DNA of 64,000 nucleotides from Micromonospora sp. PLK6-60 (GCF_019890675.1 NZ_JAIOAA010000002.1:62001-126000), one strand, 5' to 3'. Counted from the stretch's first letter, positions 1 to 7,736 are shown. Numbers and translations are program-made. The notes: generated by a model not told the origin, from the sequence alone.

Positions 1-2
1 CC

Positions 3-410
3 GAGGTGGTCGGCCGGGAGCCGGGCAGCGACCTGGCCGTGCTGAAGGTGCCGCCGTCGGCCGGGCTGACGGCGCTGCCGCTGGCCAAGCCGGGCACCAC
101 CCGGGTCGGCGAGCCGGTGCTCGCGGTCGGCTCCCCGCTCGGGCTGACCGGCACCGTCACCGCCGGCATCGTGAGCGCGCTGAACCGCCAGGTACGGCTC
201 GGCTCCGGCCGGCACACCGCGGTGCAGACCGACGCCTCGATCAACCCCGGCAACTCGGGCGGGCCGCTGGTCAACGCGCGGGGCGAGGTGGTCGGCGTGA
301 ACACCGCGATCGCCACCATCGACGGCAGCGGGTCGATCGGCATCGGCTTCGCCATCCCGATCGACCAGGTCCGCCGGACCGCCGACACCATCATCGGCAA
401 GGGCGGCTGA
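3..410 (+). CDS. Trypsin-like serine protease (S1C/HtrA-like), C-terminal part
   Basis: Only the last ~135 residues are present because the gene begins outside the window; the frame is open from base 3. The region of the catalytic Asp is seen in GSDLAVLKV close to the window edge, and the catalytic Ser in GNSGGPLV about 75 residues later. The closing strand GIGFAIPID is typical of the DegP/HtrA protease fold. The protein ends about a dozen residues after that strand, so no PDZ domain follows, unlike classical HtrA. Such proteins in actinobacteria are usually membrane-anchored extracytoplasmic quality-control proteases; the anchor and the catalytic His would lie upstream and cannot be checked here. 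Confidence 0.85.
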   Translation, partial: EVVGREPGSDLAVLKVPPSAGLTALPLAKPGTTRVGEPVLAVGSPLGLTGTVTAGIVSALNRQVRLGSGRHTAVQTDASINPGNSGGPLVNARGEVVGVNTAIATIDGSGSIGIGFAIPIDQVRRTADTIIGKGG

Positions 411-456
411 CCTGCGGGAACCATCCGGGATGGATGGCTCGGGACTGGACAACTGT

Positions 457-466
457 CAGATATCTG
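457..466. promoter_or_regulatory. Small palindrome CAGATATCTG upstream of the small membrane gene
   Basis: A perfect 10-bp palindrome in an unusually A/T-rich stretch (about 440-515) between the protease and the small membrane protein. It could be part of an operator for the following gene. There is no other support. Confidence 0.25.
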
Positions 467-508
467 GCGTTGGGAGCATCGGCCCATGGAAATATTACGC
501 TGAGTATG

Positions 509-514
509 GATACT
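509..514 (+). promoter_or_regulatory. Probable -10 box (GATACT), leaderless promoter
   Basis: GATACT lies 7 nt before the GTG at 522. This is the spacing expected if transcription starts at the start codon, and no Shine-Dalgarno sequence is present. Confidence 0.4.
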
Positions 515-521
515 GGCGTGG

Positions 522-818
522 GTGGAGCATCTTCTTCTGGTGGTCCTGCTGCTGGTGGGCCTCTTCATCGGATGTGGTGTCGGCACGGCGTACGCCCGGG
601 CCCGGCGCGGTTGGACCGACTACAAGGCGGCCAAGAACACGGTGCCCGGCGCCCGCCGGACCGCCTGGCTGCTGATCCGGGCCGTCACCACAAAGGTCGG
701 GGTGATCCTGCTGCTGCTGATCGGCGCCGTCGCGTACGCGGCCACCGCCCCCGACCATGAACGGGCCGGGCCCGGCCCGACGCCCTCGCCCACCACGTCG
801 ACCCGGGCCGGGCGCTAG
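522..818 (+). CDS. Small membrane protein of unknown function
   Basis: 98 residues, no family recognised. Two hydrophobic segments are visible: residues ~3-20 (LLLVVLLLVGLFIGCGVG) and ~57-75 (VGVILLLLIGAVAYAAT), separated by a basic loop. A Pro/Thr/Ser-rich tail follows (PGPTPSPTTSTRAGR). The GTG start fits a leaderless transcript with a -10-like GATACT 7 nt upstream. Its TAG stop codon is shared with the -10 box of the next gene, arfB. Codon use resembles its neighbours, so it is probably a real gene. Confidence 0.6.
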   Translation: MEHLLLVVLLLVGLFIGCGVGTAYARARRGWTDYKAAKNTVPGARRTAWLLIRAVTTKVGVILLLLIGAVAYAATAPDHERAGPGPTPSPTTSTRAGR

Positions 819-821
819 CCT
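816..821 (+). promoter_or_regulatory. Probable -10 box (TAGCCT) of arfB
   Basis: TAGCCT lies 6 nt before the ATG of arfB and overlaps the TAG stop of the preceding gene. This suggests a leaderless mRNA. Confidence 0.5.
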
Positions 822-827
822 CAGGGC

Positions 828-1253
828 ATGGACGACGGGCTGCGGATCACCGACCGATGGGTGGTGCCCGCCGCCGAGCTGCGGGAACGCTTCTCCCGCT
901 CGTCCGGCCCCGGCGGGCAGGGCGTGAACACCACCGACTCCCGGGTCGAGCTGAGCTTCGACCTGGCCGCCTCGCCGAGCCTGCCGGACCGGCTGCGCGA
1001 GCGCGCCCTGGACCGGCTCTCCGGCCGGCTGGTCGACGGGGTGGTCACCGTGGCCGCCAGCGAGCACCGGGCGCAGCTCGCCAACCGGGAGGCCGCCCGG
1101 GCCCGGCTGGCCGCGCTGCTGCGCGAGGCGGTCGCCCCGCCACCACCGCCGCGCCGGCCGACCCGCCCCTCGCGGGGCGCCAAGGAACGCCGGCTCGCCG
1201 ACAAGAAGCGGCAGTCCCAGCGCAAGCGCGACCGCCGCGTCGACGGCGACTAG
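828..1253 (+). CDS. arfB: Alternative ribosome-rescue factor ArfB (peptidyl-tRNA hydrolase)
   Basis: 141 residues, the usual length for YaeJ/ArfB. The N-terminal half is the release-factor catalytic domain with the GGQ motif in SSGPGGQGVNTTDSRVEL (about residues 26-43). The C-terminal ~35 residues are a basic tail rich in Lys/Arg (KERRLADKKRQSQRKRDRR), which in this family inserts into the empty mRNA entry channel of stalled ribosomes. The protein releases peptides from non-stop ribosomes in the cytoplasm. The TAG stop codon coincides with the left end (CTAG) of a MITE-like inverted repeat, so insertion may have set the present C-terminus. Confidence 0.93.
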   Translation: MDDGLRITDRWVVPAAELRERFSRSSGPGGQGVNTTDSRVELSFDLAASPSLPDRLRERALDRLSGRLVDGVVTVAASEHRAQLANREAARARLAALLREAVAPPPPPRRPTRPSRGAKERRLADKKRQSQRKRDRRVDGD

Positions 1254-1418
1254 GCCCTGTCCTGTCGATCATGTCGGTGCGAGGCGCGGTCCAGGCGGCG
1301 GTCCGGCAAGGCGGCGGTGCGTCCGGATACCGGTGTTGTATCCGGACGAACCGACAACGCCGCCGGTCGCCGTCTGGGCCCGCCGCAGCCCGGCAATGAT
1401 CGGCAGGACAGGGCCTAG
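1250..1418. mobile_element. MITE-like element with 23-bp terminal inverted repeats
   Basis: A 169-bp non-coding segment bounded by inverted repeats starting CTAGGCCCTGTCCTG (left, 1250-1272; right, 1396-1418, complementary strand) that match over 23 bp with one mismatch. In its centre is a second perfect hairpin, 9-bp arms GTCCGGATA/TATCCGGAC at 1321-1347. Both outer ends carry CTAG, which suits a TA or CTAG target duplication as in IS630-related elements. It contains no transposase. It lies between the convergent genes arfB and the glycosylase-like gene and could also act as a two-way terminator. Confidence 0.65.
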
Positions 1419-1435
1419 GCGCCCGCGCCGGCAGG

Positions 1436-2317
1436 TCAGGCCGGGGCGGCCAGCAGCCGGTCGCACTCGGCGACCAGCCGGGCCCGCAGCGGCGCGGCCC
1501 GGTCCGCGAACGACCGCTGGGCCAGCACGTACTCCTGCCGGCCCGCGCCGGTCTCGATCCGGACCGGGGCGTAGCCCAGCTCGGTGAGGTCGTACGGCGA
1601 GGCCCGCATGTCCAGCACCCGGACGTCCCGGGCCAGCTCGAAGCAGTCCGCCACCAGTTCCGACGGCACCAGCGGGGAGAGCTTGTACGCCCACTTGTAC
1701 AGATCCATGTTGGCGTGCAGGCAGCCCGGCTGCTCCAGCGCGTGCTGGCTCTCCCGGCTCGGGCTGAGCACGTTCAGCGGCCGGGCCGGCGCGGTGAAGA
1801 ACCGGTACGCGTCGAAGTGGCTGCACCGCACGCCCCGCTCCTCGACCACCGCCGCCGTCCGCTCCGGCGTCAGGCGCAGCGGCCAGGCGTTGTGGCGTAC
1901 CTCCTCCTGGGTCTGCCGGTAGACCATCGCCCACTCGTGCAGGCCGAAGCAGCCCAGCTGGGCGGGGCGGGCGGCGGTGGCGGCGAGCAGGCCGCGGATC
2001 CAGGCGATCGAGTCGGCGCGCCGCGCGCGTACGCCGTCGGTGTCGACGGTGACCCCGGCGGGCACGGCGCGGTAGTCCCGGCCGAACTCGGCCGGGTCGG
2101 CGTCGCGCAGCGTCACCCCGGCGCCGGGATGCCAGCGGCGCAACTGGGCCGGGCGGTGCGAATAGTAGGTGAAGAGGAAGTCCTCCACCGGGTGCCGGCG
2201 GCCGGCGCGGCGGCGGGCCAGGTGCGGCGCGAGCCAGCCGTCCACCCGCCGCTCGTGCGCGCGCCGCCGGGCCTGCCAGGCGGCCGCGTCGAGCACGGGG
2301 GCGAGGGCGGCGGTCAC
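1436..2317 (-). CDS. Conserved actinobacterial protein, usually annotated as 3-methyladenine DNA glycosylase
   Basis: 293 residues from GTG at 2317; the frame stays open far upstream but that extension overlaps the next gene and has no homology-like features. Recognisable conserved stretches are VEDFLFTYYSHRPAQLRRWHPG (about residues 42-63), CFGLHEWAMVYR (mid protein) and LNVLSPSRE followed by QPGCLHANMDLYKW. I recognise this as a family of ~290-300 residues in actinobacteria that is often labelled a 3-methyladenine DNA glycosylase. That label rests on annotation tradition, and I see no helix-hairpin-helix or other DNA glycosylase motif, so the function is uncertain. It converges on arfB. Confidence 0.72.
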   Translation of the reverse strand: MTAALAPVLDAAAWQARRRAHERRVDGWLAPHLARRRAGRRHPVEDFLFTYYSHRPAQLRRWHPGAGVTLRDADPAEFGRDYRAVPAGVTVDTDGVRARRADSIAWIRGLLAATAARPAQLGCFGLHEWAMVYRQTQEEVRHNAWPLRLTPERTAAVVEERGVRCSHFDAYRFFTAPARPLNVLSPSRESQHALEQPGCLHANMDLYKWAYKLSPLVPSELVADCFELARDVRVLDMRASPYDLTELGYAPVRIETGAGRQEYVLAQRSFADRAAPLRARLVAECDRLLAAPA

Positions 2318-2352
2318 GGCTCCCAGGGTACGGCCGCCGCCCCGCCCGCCGA

Positions 2353-3786
2353 TCAGGGCACGTCCACCCGGACGCCGGCGGAGAAGACCCCGCTGCGCAG
2401 TTCGAGATGTTTCGGCGGGTCCGTGCCGTTCACCGTGAACACCACCGGCAGCACCCGCCGGCTGCCCGCCGCGACCGGCTCGGCGAAGACGTCCCGCCCC
2501 CGGTTGGCCGCCCGGGTGGCGGACTCGTCCGCGCTCACCCAGTTGCCGTCCGGCAGGTACGCCCGCTGGAGCTGGCCGTGCCAGGTCTGCACCTCCGGGG
2601 TCAGGTTGCGCAGCCCCACGGTCGCCTCGCAGGCCCGGTCGCTCACCGCCGTCGCGGCCGGCGCGCAGGCCACCCGGTAGACGGTGAACTCGAACGCCGC
2701 CTCCCGCAGCGGCACGCCGACCTCGCCGTTTACCGTCCGCCCCACCCAGCCGCCGCTGGTCGGCTGCTTCTGCGTGTCGATCCCGGCCACCCGCTGGGTG
2801 GCGGTCCAGGCCGCCGCCCCGACCACCCCGGCGAGGACCACCGCGGCCACCCCGACCACCAGCCAGACCGGTGGCCGACCGCGCCGCCCGGCCGGTGCGG
2901 CCGGCTGCGGGTAGAGGCTGCCGCGCAGCGCCCCGCCGCCCGGCGGCGGCAGGCCGGAGGCGAGCCGGGTCGGGGCGGGGCCGGGCGGGGGCGGGGTCGC
3001 CCGGCGGCGCCGGCCGAGCTGCCACCACCACAGCGCGCCCGCGGTGATCACCAGCGCCGCGGTGGCGGCGGCGAGCAGCACCGGCGTACGCCGCCAGACC
3101 GGCGCCGCGGTCACCGTGGCGGCGGGCACCGCCGCGCCCGCCCAGGTCGCGGTCGCGCAGTCGTACGGCTGGCCGGCGTCCTCGCTGAGCGCGCAGACCG
3201 GTGCGGTGACCGGCCGCCCGGGCGCGGTGGTGGAGAGCGCGGTGTTCAGCGTCGTGGTGCTGCCCGCCGGCAGGGTGAGCTGCCAGGTGATCTCGCCCGG
3301 CGTGGCGGGCCCGGCGGACCGGGTGGCCTGGCCGCCGTTGGTGACCGTGGTGGCGTGCGTGCCGTTGGGCAGCTCCTGGCGGACCGTGGCCGGTACCGCC
3401 GTGCCGCTGGTGTTGCGGACCTCGATCCGGTAGGCCGGCGCCGGCGTGCCGGCCGGGCTCACCGCCACCGTGACCGCCCCCGGGGCGATCGCCCGGACCA
3501 GCGGCCGAGGCGGCACCGCCGGCGCGGAGCCGGGCGCGGCCGGGGCCGGGAAGGTGGGCGCCGCCTCGGTCCCGGTCGGCGCCGCCTCCGTCGCCCCCTC
3601 CGTCGCCCCCGGCGCCGGTTCGGTGCCGGCCGGGGCCGCCCCGGCCGGCGCCGCCGGTGTCGGTATCGGCGCGGCGGCCGCGACCGGCGCGGGCGCCGAC
3701 TGGTGGGCCACCGGTACGGCGGCCAGGACGCCCAGGCAGTTGACGAGCACTGCGAGGGCCCTGTGGTGTCGTCTCGATGCAGGCAT
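2353..3786 (-). CDS. Secreted/membrane protein with DUF4352-like C-terminal domain
   Basis: 477 residues. Order: signal peptide (~1-40, with RRHHR then a hydrophobic run), a Pro/Ala/Thr-rich spacer, an Ig-like region of ~130 residues (~95-225), a membrane helix (~235-255), a basic/proline-rich cytoplasmic stretch, a second helix (~320-340), then a C-terminal domain of ~125 residues that looks like DUF4352 (GEVGVPLREAAFEFTVYRV ... FAEPVAAGSRRVLPVVF ... VRVDVP). Two helices plus a signal sequence place both the Ig-like and C-terminal domains outside the cell. Function unknown. A -10-like TAGCGT and the Shine-Dalgarno GGAGG precede the ATG. Confidence 0.7.
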   Translation of the reverse strand: MPASRRHHRALAVLVNCLGVLAAVPVAHQSAPAPVAAAAPIPTPAAPAGAAPAGTEPAPGATEGATEAAPTGTEAAPTFPAPAAPGSAPAVPPRPLVRAIAPGAVTVAVSPAGTPAPAYRIEVRNTSGTAVPATVRQELPNGTHATTVTNGGQATRSAGPATPGEITWQLTLPAGSTTTLNTALSTTAPGRPVTAPVCALSEDAGQPYDCATATWAGAAVPAATVTAAPVWRRTPVLLAAATAALVITAGALWWWQLGRRRRATPPPPGPAPTRLASGLPPPGGGALRGSLYPQPAAPAGRRGRPPVWLVVGVAAVVLAGVVGAAAWTATQRVAGIDTQKQPTSGGWVGRTVNGEVGVPLREAAFEFTVYRVACAPAATAVSDRACEATVGLRNLTPEVQTWHGQLQRAYLPDGNWVSADESATRAANRGRDVFAEPVAAGSRRVLPVVFTVNGTDPPKHLELRSGVFSAGVRVDVP

Positions 3787-3924
3787 GCGAACGAACCTCC
3801 GCAGCCGACGCTAGGGGCGGGGCCACGTCGTGCGGGTACGAAGTGGCGATTCCCGCCCCGGCGGCCGGCGGTCGGCGTAGGGTGCGCCGGATCACGGCTG
3901 TCCACCGGCACGCCCGCGGGGAGC

Positions 3925-3930
3925 TAGATT
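3925..3930 (+). promoter_or_regulatory. Probable -10 box (TAGATT), leaderless promoter
   Basis: TAGATT sits 6 nt before the GTG start of the FAA-hydrolase gene and no Shine-Dalgarno sequence is visible, so the transcript is probably leaderless. Confidence 0.5.
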
Positions 3931-3936
3931 GAGCTG

Positions 3937-4737
3937 GTGCGTATCGCTCGTTTCGCTCATGCCAAGGGAATGTCGTTCGGGGTCGTCGAGGGGGAGCCGG
4001 AGGCGGGCCCCCAGGGGCTGACCATTGCCGAGATCGAGGGCCACCCGTTCGGGACCGTCCAGTTCAGCGGGGCCCGGTGGGCGCTGTCGGACGTCCGGCT
4101 GCTCTCGCCGATCCTGCCCAGCAAGGTGGTCTGCGTCGGTCGCAACTACGCCGAGCACGCCGCCGAGCACGGCAGCGAGGTGCCGAAGGAGCCGCTGCTG
4201 TTCCTCAAGCCCTCGACCTCGGTGATCGGGCCCCGGGACGCCATCCGACTGCCGATCTTCTCCCAGCAGGTGGAGCACGAGGCGGAGCTGGCCGTGGTGA
4301 TCGGCGCGCCGGGTGCGCGCCGGGCCGACCGGGCCGCCGCCGAGCGGGCCATCTTCGGTTACACCTGCGCCAACGACGTGACGGCGCGGGACCTCCAGCG
4401 CTCCGACGGGCAGTGGACGCGGGCCAAGGGCTTCGACTCGTTCTGCCCGATCGGTCCGTGGATCACCACCGGCCTGGACGTGCGGGACCTGGAGATCCGC
4501 TGCGAGGTGGGCCCGAAGCCGGACGAGATGGAGGTGCGCCAGCTCGGCCGGACCAAGGACATGGTCTTCGACGTGCCGGCGCTGGTGTCGTACATCTCGC
4601 ACGTGATGACGCTGCTGCCGGGTGATGTGGTGCTGACCGGCACGCCGGCCGGGGTTAGCCCGCTCGTGGACGGGGATACGGTCACCGTCCGGATCGAGGG
4701 CATCGGGGAGCTGACCAACCCGGTGGTTCCGGTCTGA
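3937..4737 (+). CDS. Fumarylacetoacetate hydrolase-family protein
   Basis: 266 residues, normal length for the FAH fold. Metal-ligand and active-site blocks are visible: VGRNYAEHAAE (~65-75), EPLLFLKPSTS (~85-95), VEHEAELAVVIG (~110-121), GYTCANDVTARDLQ (~147-160) and GDVVLTGTPAGVSP (~228-241). Members cleave C-C bonds in 3-oxo acids (acylpyruvate hydrolase, HHDD isomerase/decarboxylase, oxaloacetate decarboxylase); which substrate applies cannot be told. It corresponds in position to the FAH protein upstream of gltX and tRNA-Gln/Glu in mycobacteria, but here tRNA genes follow directly and gltX is not in the gap. Confidence 0.9.
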   Translation: MRIARFAHAKGMSFGVVEGEPEAGPQGLTIAEIEGHPFGTVQFSGARWALSDVRLLSPILPSKVVCVGRNYAEHAAEHGSEVPKEPLLFLKPSTSVIGPRDAIRLPIFSQQVEHEAELAVVIGAPGARRADRAAAERAIFGYTCANDVTARDLQRSDGQWTRAKGFDSFCPIGPWITTGLDVRDLEIRCEVGPKPDEMEVRQLGRTKDMVFDVPALVSYISHVMTLLPGDVVLTGTPAGVSPLVDGDTVTVRIEGIGELTNPVVPV

Positions 4738-4846
4738 TGACACGCATCGGGGCCTGAACCCGCTGGTCAGGGGCGGTTTCGGGGGCCCGATTTGGCGCAC
4801 CGGTGCCGGGAGGGTAATGTTTCTTCCCGGCGCCGTAAGGTGCCGA

Positions 4847-4918
4847 TGGGGTATGGGGTAATTGGCAGCCCGACTGATTCTGGTTCAGTTAGTCTAGGTT
4901 CGAGTCCTGGTACCCCAG
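4847..4918 (+). tRNA. tRNA-Gln (anticodon CTG)
   Basis: The sequence folds as a 72-nt cloverleaf: acceptor TGGGGTA/TACCCCA, anticodon stem ACTGA/TCAGT around the loop TTCTGGT (anticodon CTG), and T loop TTCGAGT. CCA is not encoded. It is the first of a three-gene tRNA cluster. Confidence 0.95.
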
Positions 4919-5048
4919 CGCTACCGAGGTTCGCGAGAGCCTCCGGTCGCTGGATTCTTCCGAGTTCGGCTCCGGCCCGCGAGGGGCGGAGTTGATCTCT
5001 GATAGAGTGCAGCTTCCCCGCCCGGCAGGGTCGGGGAAGCATTGTTCT

Positions 5049-5121
5049 GGCCCCGTCGTCTAGCGGCCCAGGACGCCGCCCTCTCAAGGCGGTAGCGCCG
5101 GTTCGAATCCGGTCGGGGCTA
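5049..5121 (+). tRNA. tRNA-Glu (anticodon CTC), copy 1
   Basis: 73 nt. Acceptor GGCCCCG pairs with CGGGGCT (first pair G-U, as is common in tRNA-Glu). The anticodon stem is CCGCC/GGCGG with loop CTCTCAA (anticodon CTC), and the T loop is TTCGAAT. A terminator hairpin follows at once. It is identical to the second copy at 5466. Confidence 0.95.
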
Positions 5122-5131
5122 CAGCGCTGAC

Positions 5132-5159
5132 AGCCCGTCTCACCCCGGTGAGACGGGCT
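5132..5159 (+). terminator. Rho-independent-type terminator after tRNA-Glu copy 1
   Basis: Stem AGCCCGTCTCACC/TGAGACGGGCT closes over a CCGG loop and is followed by TTCTTCG, with a weak U-tract as is usual in high-GC actinobacteria. Confidence 0.7.
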
Positions 5160-5183
5160 TCTTCGCGTCCGGGGTGGGGTGGG

Positions 5184-5243
5184 GGTGTAAGGAGGGTGCC
5201 CTTGTTAACGCCTCCGGTAGAGGCGGGGCCCCCTGTTAACACC
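5184..5243. repeat. 60-bp intergenic repeat family 1, copy A
   Basis: Begins GGTGTAAGGAGGGTGCCC, contains GTTAAC twice, and ends GGGGCCCCCTGTTAACACC. It is nearly identical, in opposite orientation, to copy B at 10100-10157, and related to the palindrome at 41134-41193 and to 57635-57693. The two ends are imperfect inverted repeats and an inner CCTC/GAGG stem is possible. Confidence 0.8.
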
Positions 5244-5465
5244 CCGGGTTCCAGCTGTCCCCGGACCGGTTGCGATGTCGGGGTGCGCTGGGTGGCGCCG
5301 AGCGCCGATCGTCGCGCCGCGCGGCCACCCGGAGCCAATCGCCGCGCGGCCACCCCGGCGGCCGATCGTTGCGGGCGCGCGGCGACCCCAACGGCCGGGG
5401 GTGGGCCGGATGCGGTTAGACTACTGCCGCACCGTCCGACAGGGCGGTGAAGCAGGAAAAGTTCT

Positions 5466-5538
5466 GGCCCCGTCGTCTAGCGGCCCAGGACGCCGCCCTC
5501 TCAAGGCGGTAGCGCCGGTTCGAATCCGGTCGGGGCTA
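5466..5538 (+). tRNA. tRNA-Glu (anticodon CTC), copy 2
   Basis: 73 nt, identical base for base to copy 1 (5049-5121), including a few flanking bases (GTTCTG before, CAGC after). Anticodon CTC. A strong hairpin terminator follows. Confidence 0.95.
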
Positions 5539-5546
5539 CAGCACCG

Positions 5547-5577
5547 ACGGCCCGTCCCACCCCGTGGGGCGGGCCGT
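5547..5577 (+). terminator. Terminator after tRNA-Glu copy 2
   Basis: ACGGCCCGTCCCA pairs with TGGGGCGGGCCGT and runs into TTTTCACG. Confidence 0.75.
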
Positions 5578-5682
5578 TTTCACGTCCCCACCCCCACCCG
5601 CCCATGAGGTCGGTGGGTGGGTCCTCCGTCCCCGGCGACCTCCTGATCGACGCCGGCGAGCCTCGGGTGGGAGGGGTAGGGG

Positions 5683-6381
5683 TCAGAGGCCGGAAAGGCG
5701 TTGGCCGGCGCGGACGACGGCCATGGCGTGCCGTTCGCCGGGCCGGCGGCCCAGCCGCTCGATCGGCCCGGAGACGCTGATCGCGGCGATCACCCGGCCG
5801 GTCCGGTCCCGGATGGGGGCCGAAACGCTGGCCACGCCGGCCTCCCGCTCGGCCACGCTCTGGGCCCAGCCGCGGCGGCGTACCTCGGCGAGGGTGCGGC
5901 CGGTGAACTTCGACCGGGGCAGCAGCGGCATGACGGCCTCCGGCGGTTCCCAGGCGAGCAGGATCTGCGCCGCGGACCCCGCCGTCATGGGCAGCACCGA
6001 GCCGACCGGCACGGTGTCCCGCAGGCCGCTGGCCCGTTCGGCGGCGGCCACGCAGATCCGCTCGTCGGCCCGGCGCAGATAGAGCTGCGCGCTCTCCCCG
6101 GTCGCGTCGCGCAGCGCGGCGAGCAGCGGCTCGGCCGCCGTCAGCAGTACGTCCGGTGCGGCGTTGGCGAGTTCGCCGAGGCGCGGGCCGGGACGCCAGC
6201 GTCCCTGGGTGTCCCGTACGAGCATGCGGTGGATCTCCAGCGCCTGGGCCAGCCGGTGCGCGGTGGCCCGCGGCAGCTTGGTGCGTTCGACGAGTTCGGC
6301 CAGGCTGGCGCCGTCGACGCAGGCGGCCAGGATGACCACCGCCTTGTCGAGGACGCCGACTCCGCTCATGCTGTGTCCCAC
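5683..6381 (-). CDS. ndgR: IclR-family transcriptional regulator (NdgR-like)
   Basis: 232 residues. An N-terminal winged helix (SGVGVLDKAVVIL ... SLAELVERTKLPRATAHRLAQAL, ~5-50) is followed by the IclR effector-binding domain, seen in LRDATGESAQLYLRR, DTVPVGSVLPMTAGSAAQILLAW and SVSAPIRDRTGRVIAAISVSGP. The start GVGVLDKA and the position next to tRNA-Gln/Glu and HU match NdgR of Streptomyces, a regulator of leucine biosynthesis and amino-acid metabolism that normally sits divergently from leuCD. Here leuCD are absent from that spot. A -10-like TAGATT and GGGAGG lie upstream. An ATG at 6369 is an alternative start. Confidence 0.88.
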   Translation of the reverse strand: MGHSMSGVGVLDKAVVILAACVDGASLAELVERTKLPRATAHRLAQALEIHRMLVRDTQGRWRPGPRLGELANAAPDVLLTAAEPLLAALRDATGESAQLYLRRADERICVAAAERASGLRDTVPVGSVLPMTAGSAAQILLAWEPPEAVMPLLPRSKFTGRTLAEVRRRGWAQSVAEREAGVASVSAPIRDRTGRVIAAISVSGPIERLGRRPGERHAMAVVRAGQRLSGL

Positions 6382-7095
6382 GGGCCGAAACTTACCTCCC
6401 AGAATCTAGGAAGTCCAGATGTTGGGAGCGGCGTCACGGTCCGCCGGGTGGGTCGTCGCCGTCACCGGCCGGGTGTCGCCGGCTCCGGTCGACGGGGGCC
6501 GTTCGGGTGTCGACGGCTCCGGTCCACGGCGCCGCTCACCTGGCGTGGCGCATGAACCCGCGAGCCGGCCGCCGCCGCTCCCGCTCCGGCGGTCCCGACC
6601 GCCGCGCATCGACAATAATAGTAGTCCTTTGTGGACCTGTTAATGCGGGGCGCGCCTTCCGCCGCTCCCGTCGAAGTCGTCCCGGCGCATGCAGCGCATT
6701 CAACGATGGCGATGCCGGGATTCGGATGCGCGATTGCCGTACCCCTTGGCGGCCGTCGGATCGGTAATCCGGGCGGGGTCGCGGCGGCCGGCGGCGGGCC
6801 TTCCGCGGCGGGGCCGGCGCCGGCCGGGCGGGTCGGTGGAAAGGCTCGCACCGGACGACTGTGGACCGGCCCGCCCGGTGGCCGGAAGGCCCGTTACGGC
6901 GGGCGTTTCCGCCCCCGGGGCGGCCCGGACGCCCGGTCGCGCCTCGGTTTCCGCCCCGACGGGCGCGCCGGGGCGGGTGAATCCGTTGCGACACAAGGGC
7001 TTTTTTCCACCGAATGTTTGTGTCCCGGCAGCACAGGGCATACCGTGCGCGCAGAATGGCTCGCGTCGAGTCAGTTGCACAATTGGGAGGAAGTC
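6382..7095. other. Gene-free gap between the IclR regulator and HU
   Basis: About 714 bp without a convincing coding sequence: frames here are short, and none resembles LeuC or LeuD, which occupy this place in related actinobacteria. It has a short A/T-rich patch (about 6609-6646, ATAATAGTAGTCC) and T-tract GGGCTTTTTTCC near 7000, then the HU promoter at its end. Confidence 0.6.
7018..7046 (+). promoter_or_regulatory. Promoter of the HU gene
   Basis: -35-like TTGTGT (7018-7023) and -10-like TACCGT (7041-7046) with 17-nt spacing. This leaves a leader of roughly 43 nt that carries GGGAGG before the GTG. Confidence 0.55.
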
Positions 7096-7725
7096 GTGAA
7101 CAAGGCCGAGCTCATCGAGGCGCTCGCCGTTCGCCTGGGGGACCGGAAAACGGCGACGGCCGCGCTCGACGCGGTACTCGCTGAGGTCCAGGCGGCGGTC
7201 ACCAAGGGCGAGAAGGTGGCGATCACCGGTTTCGGAGCGTTCGAAAAGCGTGTCCGAGGCGCCCGAACAGCGCGCAACCCACGGACCGGCGAGGCGGTGA
7301 AGGTCAAGAAGACCTCCGTCCCGACCTTCCGCGCGGGTGCCGGTTTCAAGGAGATGGTGGCCAGCGGCAAGGTGCCCAAGGCCGCCGCCCCCGCGAAGAA
7401 GACCGCCGCGGCGGGTGCCAAGGCGACCGGCGCCAAGGCCGCCGGTGCCAAGGCGACCGGCACGAAGGCGGCCGGCACCAAGGCGACCGCGGCGAAGAAG
7501 ACCACCGCCGCCAAGAAGACCACCACCGCCACGGCGACGGCCAAGAAGACCGCCGCCAAGAAGACCACGGCGGCGAAGGCTACCAAGACCACCGCCACGA
7601 AGAAGGCCGCACCGGCGAAGAAGACCACCGCGGCCAAGAAGACGACGACGGCCAAGAAGACCACGGCCGCCAAGAAGGCACCCGCGAAGAAGGCGCCGGC
7701 GAAGAAGACCACCAGCCGGCGCTGA
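7096..7725 (+). CDS. hupS: HU-family nucleoid protein with histone-like Lys/Ala tail
   Basis: 209 residues. The first ~95 are a normal HU domain ([68 protein letters not shown]). The rest is a low-complexity tail of repeated [17 protein letters not shown] and PAKKAPAKK units, like the histone H1-type tail of mycobacterial HupB and Streptomyces HupS. It binds and compacts DNA; the tail adds DNA affinity and is a known acetylation target in HupB. The frame is open further upstream, but GTG at 7096 has the Shine-Dalgarno GGGAGGAAG and gives the canonical HU N-terminus. Confidence 0.95.
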   Translation: MNKAELIEALAVRLGDRKTATAALDAVLAEVQAAVTKGEKVAITGFGAFEKRVRGARTARNPRTGEAVKVKKTSVPTFRAGAGFKEMVASGKVPKAAAPAKKTAAAGAKATGAKAAGAKATGTKAAGTKATAAKKTTAAKKTTTATATAKKTAAKKTTAAKATKTTATKKAAPAKKTTAAKKTTTAKKTTAAKKAPAKKAPAKKTTSRR

Positions 7726-7736
7726 CCGTACGGCCC

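Larger units (their letters stand above)
5122..5465. other. Intergenic stretch between the two tRNA-Glu genes
   Basis: No convincing gene. It holds the terminator of copy 1, one copy of the 60-bp GTAAGGAGGG/GTTAAC repeat (5184-5243), and GC-rich sequence with GCCGATCGT/CGCGCGGCCACCC-type direct repeats (about 5300-5390). Confidence 0.6.

Noticed and set aside
1436..3895. An 819-codon minus-strand frame joining the glycosylase-like gene to an upstream Arg/Gly-rich sequence
   Set aside because: The upstream part overlaps the DUF4352-like gene in another frame and is low-complexity; GTG at 2317 gives the family-like protein.
6631..7095. N-terminal extension of HU by 155 codons
   Set aside because: The extension has no conserved sequence, and a promoter, Shine-Dalgarno and canonical MNKAELIEA start lie at 7096.
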